The notes beneath the pieces were generated by a model. It did no database searches and was not told where the DNA came from. It saw only the letters and a list, made by a program, of their open reading frames with translations. A stretch of DNA of 10,411 nt from JADFNO01 sp965369945 (GTDB lineage Bacteria; Planctomycetota; Phycisphaerae; Phycisphaerales; SM1A02): the NCBI GenBank assembly GCA_965369945.1, contig CBDUST010000148.1:1-10411 (forward strand), in the 5' to 3' direction. This document shows, piece by piece, positions 1-6,085 of the stretch. The translations under genes were made by a program, and so were the position numbers. How positions within the stretch are numbered: position 1 is the stretch's first letter; each line of letters starts with the position of its first letter.

Positions 1-156
1 TCGTCGATCGATAGACCGTTCCGCGCCCGTCGCCATGAAGTCGCGCACCATACATTCCGAACGTAATGTGAAATGCAAGCGGCTGATCAGGCATGGATAG
101 GCTCCAGACAAACCGGTTGCGTCACAATATCACGTTCAAGCACGATTGCGAGTCGG
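1..156. other. Flanking intergenic sequence with unresolved neighbour
   Basis: I see no gene here that I can support. On the minus strand an ATG at 51-49 opens a frame to the window edge (MVRDFMATGAERSIDRR), with no good ribosome binding site; it could be the start of the next gene downstream of the operon. On the plus strand two frames are open from base 1 and stop at 66 and 100, so a convergent gene ending here is equally possible. No convincing promoter, tRNA or attachment site was found. Confidence 0.35.
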
Positions 157-312
157 AGTCCGAGCCGGGGCGTCCCCGCCCCGGAGCGGGCGCAGCGCCC
201 GCTTTTCTTCACGTGTTGCGCAATTCCCCGCAGCTGCGTCGCCGATTGACGGCGTCGCAGCTGCCGGGCTGGGGACAGCCCGGCTCGGACTTCTAGGACA
301 GCCCGGCTCGGA
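157..312. repeat. GC-rich hairpin-dense tract after the oxidase operon
   Basis: Several palindromes are packed here: 165-172 pairs with 177-184 (8 bp, 4-base loop); 186-192 with 196-202 (7 bp, 3-base loop); 231-244 with 250-263 (14 bp, one mismatch, 5-base loop); 264-270 with 277-283 (7 bp, 6-base loop). A 17-base direct repeat (GGACAGCCCGGCTCGGA) occurs at 273-289 and 296-312, period 23. In addition, 157-169 is the exact inverse of 279-291, so outer arms enclose the tract. The second direct-repeat copy ends exactly at the base next to the operon's TAA. No gene is credible here. It could be a dispersed intergenic repeat family, a transcript-stabilising 3' structure, or both. Confidence 0.7.
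186..209 (+). terminator. Possible intrinsic terminator, plus-strand orientation
   Basis: A GC-rich stem (GCGGGCG, loop CAG, CGCCCGC) is directly followed by TTTTCTT, the form of a rho-independent terminator reading left to right. It therefore points the wrong way for the minus-strand oxidase operon, whose 3' end lies just to the right. It could serve a convergent gene coming from the left: two plus-strand frames are open from base 1, ending with TAA at 64-66 and TAG at 98-100, but neither is recognisable. It may instead be a by-product of the surrounding hairpin repeats. Confidence 0.4.
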
Positions 313-918
313 TTACGTTCCCAACAGCAGCGTCGTGAACAACACGAGCCACACGACGTCTAGGAAGTGCCAGTACATTGCGCAGTATCGAACACCGGGG
401 TAGTAGCTGGGCGAGTATCGGCCGTGTGCTGCACGCAGCGTAACGACCGTCAGCGGAATCAATCCTCCGATGACGTGCAGCGCATGTGTGCCCGTGAGCA
501 CGTAGAACCCTGTTAGAATGAAACGGGTTTGTGTTTGGCTCAGCGCCGCCGCCAGCGGAGTGGCCCATAGAACCCAACATCGCGTTTGCATTGCCAGAAA
601 CAGTACACCCAGCACGGCTGTTGCGAGCATCCCAAACTTCAGCTGCCGAGTACGATTGTTGCGGATACTCACGATCGCCCAATGCATTGTGCCACTGCTG
701 GCCAGAAGAATCGCCGTGCTGAACCACAACCCATTAGGAAGCGCCGGCAGCCCGATCGTCGCCTCGCGCCCGGCGCTGAGGCGCAAAACCCAATATCCCA
801 ATAGGGTCGATGCGAAGAGCACCGCGAGCGCAGCAAGAAAGAACCACAACCCCAAGGTTCCGGCTGAGAATTGAGCCTCTCGTTCTCTAAACGGCGACAA
901 CGGTGCGGAGACCGCCAT
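313..918 (-). CDS. Second cytochrome c oxidase subunit III-like protein
   Basis: A 201-aa, five-helix membrane protein of the heme-copper oxidase subunit III family. Family marks are GTLGLWFFLAALAVLF (20-35), FILTGFYVLTGTHALHVIGG (133-152) and YWHFLDVVWLVLF (182-194), the typical last helix. It lacks the conserved glutamate of helix 1: where CoxC reads FLATEVLLF this protein has FLAALAVLF. It also has no long insert, so it is a divergent paralogue rather than a duplicate. A second subunit III-like gene at the end of ACIII/caa3 clusters occurs in related operons; its role is unclear, perhaps structural within the oxidase or supercomplex. The start overlaps the previous stop (TGATG), with AGGGA close upstream. 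The TAA stop at 315-313 is the last codon of the operon in this window. It is followed by a hairpin-rich tract. Confidence 0.92.
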   Translation of the reverse strand: MAVSAPLSPFREREAQFSAGTLGLWFFLAALAVLFASTLLGYWVLRLSAGREATIGLPALPNGLWFSTAILLASSGTMHWAIVSIRNNRTRQLKFGMLATAVLGVLFLAMQTRCWVLWATPLAAALSQTQTRFILTGFYVLTGTHALHVIGGLIPLTVVTLRAAHGRYSPSYYPGVRYCAMYWHFLDVVWLVLFTTLLLGT

Positions 919-1292
919 CAGTTCCCTAATTCGGTCAGCTTCTCCACCACCCCAGGCGCATCGCCTTGGTAGACATCCGGCGCGTACCCGAACGTATCCG
1001 TCAAGGCGAAGCTGATAAACAAAGCGACGAATGCAAGTGAAGCCACGAAGATGACCGCATTGAACGGGCGATCGTACCGTAAGTGCATGAAGAATAGAAG
1101 GACAAGCGATCCCTTGAGAAGCGCTATGGCAAGGGCGATCCAGATGTTGAATTCTCCTAGGTCGACCTTCGCGGCTAGGACTGTGACGGCCGTCAGAATG
1201 AGCAGTCCTATCCCCGTGGTAAAGAGGATGCGCACAGGAACGACGTGCCCGACCTCGTGATGCGCTTCGTGTTGTGATGATTCGCTAGCCAT
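918..1292 (-). CDS. Prokaryotic cytochrome c oxidase subunit IV
   Basis: Small membrane subunit of the oxidase (COX4_pro-like; called CoxD or CtaF in different species). The 124-aa protein has a His-rich N-terminus (SSQHEAHHEVGHVVPVR) and three hydrophobic helices (about 20-41, 49-70 and 77-98). The diagnostic motif is LLKGSLVLLFFMHLRYDRP (58-76). A C-terminal tail YAPDVYQGDAPGVVEKLTE follows. It starts with ATG 33 bases after the coxC stop. No Shine-Dalgarno is apparent; instead the upstream spacer consists of GTAAGAC-GTAAGAC-A-TAAAGAC repeats on the sense strand. The TGA stop at 920-918 shares one base with the start of the next gene (TGATG), so the two are translationally coupled. The gene symbol is left blank because naming differs between species. 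Confidence 0.9.
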   Translation of the reverse strand: MASESSQHEAHHEVGHVVPVRILFTTGIGLLILTAVTVLAAKVDLGEFNIWIALAIALLKGSLVLLFFMHLRYDRPFNAVIFVASLAFVALFISFALTDTFGYAPDVYQGDAPGVVEKLTELGN

Positions 1293-1325
1293 GTCTTTAT
1301 GTCTTACGTCTTACCAAGAGCCTTC

Positions 1326-2228
1326 CTATATCAGATAGAAGAGCGGGAACAAGAAAATCCATATCAGATCGACGATGTGCCAATACAACCCGCCAAGATC
1401 AACCGGCGTGAAGTAGTCCTTGTTGAACCGTCCCTTGACCGCGCCGATCAAGAGCCAGGTAATCAGGAAAATACCCAGCAGCACGTGTATGCCGTGCAGG
1501 CCCGTCATTAGAAAATAGATGTTGAAGAACATGTGGGCATTGGCGGGACGATCTTCAGCCTGCAATGCGTGCACGTCATGCTCGTCATGGTCGTCCGTAT
1601 GCACCGGCTCGGCCAACGCATACTCTTCCAAGCCCGAAGGTGCCTGAGCAGGCGGCACGACCGTTGAAATCTCCACCGGAATATCCGGCGGGAGGCCTAG
1701 CTCGCCGATCGAACGCGCTTCGGTGTCAGGAACAGGAACCTCAAGTTGCACTGCACCGGGCACGGGCAAATTGTCATCCCAGGTATCCGACTGCTCGGGC
1801 GGCTGATTATAGAAATACGCACCAGGGAACCAGCCCTCGTTGAACTTGTGGCTGTACTCAACGTACTTGATCCCGAGAAAGCCTCCCGCACCGGCGAGCG
1901 TCAGCAGCAGACAAATGATCAAGCCCTTTTGGTTGCTACGCTGCGCGCATGTGACACCCCAGGCCATGGTCAGGCTACTGAGGATGAGGACGACCGTGTT
2001 GATCGCGCCCCATTTGGTCTCAAGAAATTCGCTGCCGAACTTGAACAGCTCCGGGTGGTTGCTGCGCCAGACGGAATATCCCACGAAGAGTCCGCCGAAC
2101 AGCAGAACCTCGGTGGCCAGGAACATCCACATCCCCAGCTTGCCCGCTTCGAACTGCTGCGTGGGCGTATCCCAGTGGTGAGCTAGGAAGTCGGGGTGAT
2201 CGTGTGTAGTTGATGCAGTCGTCGTCAT
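1326..2228 (-). CDS. coxC: Cytochrome c oxidase subunit III with a long acidic periplasmic insert
   Basis: Subunit III stabilises the oxidase and binds lipid near the proton-entry side. The 300-aa protein has about five transmembrane helices: GKLGMWMFLATEVLLFGGLF (29-48, including the conserved Glu E40), one from WGAINTVVLILSSLTMAW, one around IICLLLTLAGAGGFLGI, then MFFNIYFLMTGLHGIHVLLG (233-252) and the final LYWHIVDLIWIFLFPLFYLI. Residues about 138-229 form a hydrophilic Pro/Glu/Asp-rich insert ending in HTDDHDEHDVH (210-220). Ordinary family members have only a short loop here. From subunit III topology the insert should face the periplasm. The ATG at 2228 lies 167 bases after coxA because of the inverted-repeat element; only a weak GGA precedes it. 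The stop is TAG at 1328-1326. Identity is firm; the role of the insert is unknown. Confidence 0.95.
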   Translation of the reverse strand: MTTTASTTHDHPDFLAHHWDTPTQQFEAGKLGMWMFLATEVLLFGGLFVGYSVWRSNHPELFKFGSEFLETKWGAINTVVLILSSLTMAWGVTCAQRSNQKGLIICLLLTLAGAGGFLGIKYVEYSHKFNEGWFPGAYFYNQPPEQSDTWDDNLPVPGAVQLEVPVPDTEARSIGELGLPPDIPVEISTVVPPAQAPSGLEEYALAEPVHTDDHDEHDVHALQAEDRPANAHMFFNIYFLMTGLHGIHVLLGIFLITWLLIGAVKGRFNKDYFTPVDLGGLYWHIVDLIWIFLFPLFYLI

Positions 2229-2251
2229 TTTTCCATACGCTTGGAGAAGAG

Positions 2252-2383
2252 TTCACCGCAGGGGCGCAGAGATCGCAGAGAGATTCGGGAAGGTTTCGAG
2301 GAGTTGTTATCCATCAAGTCTTTTTCCATAGATTCAAGAAGTTCTGTTTCTTACCTCTGCGTTCTCTGCGCCTCTGCGGTGAA
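2252..2383. repeat. 132-base element with 29-base terminal inverted repeats between coxA and coxC
   Basis: Positions 2252-2280 (beginning TTCACCGCAGGGGCGCAGAG) and 2355-2383 are inverted copies of each other with 2 mismatches in 29. Each arm is made of CGCAGAG-like words. The 74 bases between them contain no matching inner stem and no gene. The coxA-coxC spacer is 167 bases, but without this element it would be about 35, so it looks inserted. I see no clear target duplication and no transposase. In the transcript the arms can form a long stem-loop between the two cistrons. I recall the motif CTCTGCG...CTCTGCGCCTCTGCGGTGAA as a common dispersed repeat in planctomycete and other environmental genomes; that recollection cannot be checked here. 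Confidence 0.85.
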
Positions 2384-2395
2384 AATTATTCTGAT

Positions 2396-4117
2396 CTAAC
2401 CCTCGCCGGGGTCGTGTTTCAGGTCACGTCGCCAGTGGTATCCTTGCTCCTGTTCGTCCCATTCCAAGACGGTGAAGTCGTAAGGGTCGCCGACGTGCGG
2501 CGGCTCGGAGAAATTATCATGCGGCGGCGGCGAGGGACACTGCCATTCGAGACTCCGACCGCCCCAGGGGTTGGCCGGGGCCTTCTTCCCTCTGAACAAT
2601 GAATGAATCAGGTAGAAGGCGATGAGGAAGAACCCCGCGGCCATGATGAACGACCCGATCGACGACCAGAAGTTGTACGTGGCGAACAGTTCCGTCACCT
2701 CCGGGTTCCAGTTGTCGCCCGCGTAATCCTGATATCGCCGAGGCATACCTTTGCTACCCAGCATGAATTGGGTGAAGAACGTCAGGTTGAACCCAATGAA
2801 TATCAGCCCGCAGGCGATCCGGCCCAAGAACTCCGAATACATCCGTCCGGTGATCTTCGGCCACCAGTGATGGATGCCGCCGATCATCGCGATCAACGCA
2901 CCGCCCATCATCGTGTAGTGGAAATGGGCCACCACGAAATAGGTGTCGTGCAGGTGGATGTTGGTAGCCAGGGTGCCCAGGTGCAAACCGGTCAATCCGG
3001 AGATCGTGAATAAGAACAGAAACGACAACGCGTAGAGCATCGGCGTGTTGAAGCTGATCGATCCCTTGTACAGCGTCGCCAGCCAGTTGAACACCTTGAC
3101 CGCCGAGGGGATCGCCACGCTGAACGTGATCGCAGAGAACACGACGTTCATCAGCGGCGACTGGCCGGAGAGGAACATGTGATGTCCCCAGACGATGAAG
3201 CTGAAGATCGCAATCGCCACCGAACTGAAGGCGATGAACTTGTAGCCGAAAATGTGTTTGTGGCTATGGACGGAGATCAGTTCGGAGATGATCCCCATCC
3301 CGGGCAAGATCATGATGTACACGGCTGGGTGGGAGTAGAACCAGAAGAAGTGCTGGAAGAGGACGGGATCGCCGCCGAGGGCCGGATCGAAGATACCGAT
3401 CCCGAACGTCCGCTCCACGGCCAGCAGGGCGACCGTGATGCCGATGACCGGCGTGGCCATCACCTGCAGAATCCCCGTGGAGTAGATAGCCCACAGAAAT
3501 AGCGGCATGCGGAACCACGTCATCCCCGGCGGGCGTAGCCGATGAATGGTCACGATGAAGTTGATCCCGGTGAAGATCGAACTGAACCCCAGCACGAACA
3601 CCGCGAAGGTGACCAGTAGAATTCCGTCCATCTGCGTTCCGGTCGTACTGTACGGCACGTATAGCGTCCAGCCGGTATCAACCCCACCGAAGAATATCGA
3701 CGACACAGCGAGGACCGCGCCCGTCACCCACAAGTAGTAGCTGAAAAGGTTCAACCGGGGGAACGCTACGTCCTTCGCCCCCAGCATAATTGGTAGGACG
3801 AAATTGCCCAGCGACGCGGGGACGCTGGGGATAATCACCAGGAACACCATGATCGCCCCGTGAAGCGTGAAGACCATGTTGTACTGGTCCTGGGTCAGGA
3901 TCTGCTCACCGGGGAACATCAGTTCCAGTCGCACGAGCGTCGCGAACATCCCGCCCAGGAAGAACGCCGTCAGGATCGAGATGAGATACATGATCCCGAT
4001 GCGCTTGTGATCCAGCGTCCCCATCCACGACATGATGCCGCTGGAGTGTGTGAGATAGTTGTCGACATGCGCTGCGCCGCCCCCAGCCGTCGATTTGGTC
4101 GTATCAATCGTGCTCAT
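2396..4117 (-). CDS. coxA: Cytochrome c oxidase subunit I, A2-type heme-copper oxygen reductase
   Basis: Catalytic subunit that reduces oxygen to water and pumps protons. All metal ligands are visible in the 573-aa protein: low-spin heme a H86 (FTLHGAIMVF) and H400; CuB ligands H263, H312 and H313 (GHHMF); the cross-linked Tyr Y267; and heme a3 H398 in VVAHFHYTMMGG. K340 (SAVKVFNW) is the K-channel lysine. Next to the CuB histidine, FWFYSHPAVYIMI carries Y261-S262 and an alanine (A265) where A1 enzymes have the D-channel glutamate, which marks the A2 subtype. About 12 helices end near residue 507. The hydrophilic tail with NPWGGRSLEWQCPSPPPHDN is conserved in this family. The start is ATG at 4117, one base after the coxB stop, with GAGGAG about 10 bases upstream. 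The TAG stop at 2398-2396 is followed by an inverted-repeat element before coxC. Confidence 0.98.
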   Translation of the reverse strand: MSTIDTTKSTAGGGAAHVDNYLTHSSGIMSWMGTLDHKRIGIMYLISILTAFFLGGMFATLVRLELMFPGEQILTQDQYNMVFTLHGAIMVFLVIIPSVPASLGNFVLPIMLGAKDVAFPRLNLFSYYLWVTGAVLAVSSIFFGGVDTGWTLYVPYSTTGTQMDGILLVTFAVFVLGFSSIFTGINFIVTIHRLRPPGMTWFRMPLFLWAIYSTGILQVMATPVIGITVALLAVERTFGIGIFDPALGGDPVLFQHFFWFYSHPAVYIMILPGMGIISELISVHSHKHIFGYKFIAFSSVAIAIFSFIVWGHHMFLSGQSPLMNVVFSAITFSVAIPSAVKVFNWLATLYKGSISFNTPMLYALSFLFLFTISGLTGLHLGTLATNIHLHDTYFVVAHFHYTMMGGALIAMIGGIHHWWPKITGRMYSEFLGRIACGLIFIGFNLTFFTQFMLGSKGMPRRYQDYAGDNWNPEVTELFATYNFWSSIGSFIMAAGFFLIAFYLIHSLFRGKKAPANPWGGRSLEWQCPSPPPHDNFSEPPHVGDPYDFTVLEWDEQEQGYHWRRDLKHDPGEG

Positions 4118-4118
4118 C

Positions 4119-5213
4119 TCATTGCGGCTCCTCAGTCCCGACGACGATGTCTGCTCGCTTCACTTCGATCAGCTTGCCATCGTCGTCGACCAGCTCATCG
4201 AGACGCATGATCATCTGGATCATCGCCTCCACGCCCCGCGTACCGAGTTGGTCGGCTATGGTCGCAGTCATCGAGCTGGGATAGGCCTCGCCTTGGGCGT
4301 TCGCCGCGATTTGGTCGTACGGCTTGCGAATCGAGCTTCGCAGATAGTCTTCGTTCACGGTCACGGGGCCACCGACGGCTAACTTGCGCGTTCCGCCACT
4401 CTTGAAAAGCTCGTGTGCTTCCTGAAGCGACGGACCGATCAACGGCGATCCGTCCGTGGTATGACAAGTCGAGCAACGGTTGTAGAGAACCACTCCGGCC
4501 TTGTGGAGGTCTTCATCCGGAACCTTGTCCAGCCAGTTCGCCAGCTCGTCGATCACGCCCTCAAACTCGAACTGGTTATAGACGATGACCTTTCCCACCA
4601 TCTGTGCATGTTGGGTGCCGCAGTACTCAGCGCAGTACAGCTCGAATTCGCCCTCCCGCGTCGCCTCGAACCACAGCTCGGTACGGCGCCCGGGCACCGC
4701 GTCCATCTTCACCCGAAACGCCGGGATGAACAGGGAGTGCAACACATCGTTGGCGCGCAGGTTGATCTTGACCGGACGACCAACGGGAACGTGGAGAATG
4801 TTGATATCCGTCGCGCCGTTGGGGTAGTTGAAGCTCCAGTACCATTGCTGGCCGACCGCCTCGATTTCGTAGGAGTTCTCGGGCGGCGTCGTGATGTTCA
4901 CATAGCCCTTGAGCCCGAGATAGAAGATCACGACGACGAGAATCATCGGGATTGCGGTCCAAGTAATCTCCAGCGGCGTATTATGTATCGGGCTCTCTGT
5001 GCTCGCCACATGCTCCCGCCGGCGATACTTGAACATAAACCACAGCATCACCACCACGATCAGCACGAAGAAAAAGATGCTGATCCCGGTGATCAGGTTG
5101 AACACAAAATCGACCTCCGGCGCAGTCGTCGAGGCCGATTCCGGGAACCAGAATCCCCCGCTCGTACCTCCGGCGGAAGTCAGCAGCGAAAGAATTGGAG
5201 TCAGGAGAGTCAA
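4119..5213 (-). CDS. coxB: Cytochrome c oxidase subunit II with fused cytochrome c domain (caa3 type)
   Basis: Subunit II carries the CuA electron-entry site. The 364-aa protein begins with a short hydrophobic leader and FWFPESASTTAPEVD, followed by two transmembrane helices (about 36-61 and 84-105). The cupredoxin domain has the electron-entry aromatic patch QQWYWSF (122-128). CuA ligands are H159, C194, E196, C198, H202 and M205, the last five in YCAEYCGTQHAQM. After residue 240 comes a fused cytochrome c domain with CSTCH (C247, C250, H251) and M315 in YPSSM as the likely axial Met. This fusion defines a caa3 enzyme, which can accept electrons without a soluble cytochrome c. The start is TTG at 5213-5211, overlapping the SCO stop (TTGA), with GGGGGG about 9 bases upstream. 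I found no ATG or GTG before the conserved FWFPES segment, so TTG is the best start. The stop is TGA one base before coxA. Confidence 0.96.
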   Translation of the reverse strand: MTLLTPILSLLTSAGGTSGGFWFPESASTTAPEVDFVFNLITGISIFFFVLIVVVMLWFMFKYRRREHVASTESPIHNTPLEITWTAIPMILVVVIFYLGLKGYVNITTPPENSYEIEAVGQQWYWSFNYPNGATDINILHVPVGRPVKINLRANDVLHSLFIPAFRVKMDAVPGRRTELWFEATREGEFELYCAEYCGTQHAQMVGKVIVYNQFEFEGVIDELANWLDKVPDEDLHKAGVVLYNRCSTCHTTDGSPLIGPSLQEAHELFKSGGTRKLAVGGPVTVNEDYLRSSIRKPYDQIAANAQGEAYPSSMTATIADQLGTRGVEAMIQMIMRLDELVDDDGKLIEVKRADIVVGTEEPQ

Positions 5214-6085
5214 GGTTGCAATCCCCCCAACACCGGTTTGTGCCGTCTGATCTTCACTTCATGTCGCCACAGCATGCCCAAACCGACCAGGATGACCAAC
5301 ATCGTGGCTAGACCGCTGAGGGTCATGATTCTCCGCGCCGCCACGACGTACTTGCCCGCTGCCGGATCAAAGGTCGAGCACCACAGCACGAGGCGATCCC
5401 ACGGCGAACCGATCGAGCCCTGTGACGCTTCGATCAGCGCCTTGTCCAGTGTCTCGCTATCCGGCATCACCGTATTGATGTATCGCGAAAGTCGTCCAGT
5501 CGGCGTAGCCACAATAATGGTTGCTGCATGGGCATAGTCGCCGGTGCGCTCGACATATCGATACCGAAAACCGAGCGATTCCGTCAACGCCTTGATGCTC
5601 TGCTCGTCGCCGGTGAGAAAATGCCAACCGTCAGCTGCTTTCTCCCGCTTGTATACACCCAGGTAGTTTCGCTTCTTGACTTGGGCCAGTCGATACTCTT
5701 CGTCAGGGCTGATCGTGAAGGTCACGATCTGGAAGTCCTCGCCGGCCGACCATTCGATCTCGTTGAGCGCCTCGGTCACGCCGTTCAGCGTGGCCGAACA
5801 AAGGTTGCGACAGCGATAAAAGACAGGCGTGATCACGACGGGTACGCCGCGATTGAAATACTCGCCCAGCGTGACGGTTCGGCCGGTGTCATCGACAAAC
5901 TGAAGATCAAGCGGCAGCTGCTCGTCGAGTCGTTCGTCAATCCCCACGCCCTCAGGCGGGTCGGTAACATTTTGCTGCGGGACTTGAGCTATCGACGACG
6001 CGCCGCAAACAACGAACGTTGTGCTAACCGCTGCGATCCAGCTCAACCGAGCGGTGGATGGATTTGTGCTGATTCGCAACGTCAT
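5210..6085 (-). CDS. SCO1/SenC-family copper chaperone for CuA assembly, with C-terminal membrane anchor
   Basis: Thioredoxin-fold copper chaperone that in characterised SCO proteins helps load or reduce the CuA site of oxidase subunit II. The 291-aa protein has an N-terminal signal segment (about 13-34, WIAAVSTTFVVCGASSIA). In the domain, the copper-binding CxxxC is C92-RNL-C96 in VFYRCRNLCSATLNGV, and the third ligand is H186 in GDYAHAATIIVA. It lacks the prolines of the classic CPxxCP form; the C-xx-LC-xxx-LNG pattern matches, as I recall, SCO proteins found in ACIII/oxidase clusters. A second membrane helix (about 253-272, MTLSGLATMLVILVGLGMLW) ends with a basic tail KIRRHK, so the copper domain is held at the outer face of the membrane. 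The start overlaps the preceding stop (ATGA), with a GGTGGAAAG-like site upstream. The stop overlaps coxB (TTGA). Its place directly before coxB fits the role. Confidence 0.92.
   Translation of the reverse strand: MTLRISTNPSTARLSWIAAVSTTFVVCGASSIAQVPQQNVTDPPEGVGIDERLDEQLPLDLQFVDDTGRTVTLGEYFNRGVPVVITPVFYRCRNLCSATLNGVTEALNEIEWSAGEDFQIVTFTISPDEEYRLAQVKKRNYLGVYKREKAADGWHFLTGDEQSIKALTESLGFRYRYVERTGDYAHAATIIVATPTGRLSRYINTVMPDSETLDKALIEASQGSIGSPWDRLVLWCSTFDPAAGKYVVAARRIMTLSGLATMLVILVGLGMLWRHEVKIRRHKPVLGGLQP

Noticed and set aside
157..312. CRISPR array
   Set aside because: Only two copies of a 17-base direct repeat with a 6-base gap, dominated by hairpins; no spacer-sized unique units and no cas genes.
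93..403. Two overlapping plus-strand frames in the 3' flank
   Set aside because: They run through the palindromic tract and one enters the end of the last oxidase gene in antisense; composition follows the GC-rich repeats and no ribosome binding site or domain is seen.
2252..2383. Complete insertion sequence
   Set aside because: Only 132 bases with no transposase reading frame and no visible target duplication; at most a non-autonomous element.
2210..2602. Plus-strand reading frame of 130 codons covering the coxA-coxC spacer and the 3' end of coxA
   Set aside because: It reads across the inverted-repeat element and antisense to the conserved coxA tail. The translated repeat (RSLRLCGEN) is what such repeats give in any genome, with no domain.
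4413..5537. Long plus-strand frame of 374 codons opposite coxB and SCO
   Set aside because: Antisense to coxB, whose CuA and heme motifs are intact. The translation is rich in His, Arg and Asp without hydrophobic core or motif, as expected of a codon-bias shadow.
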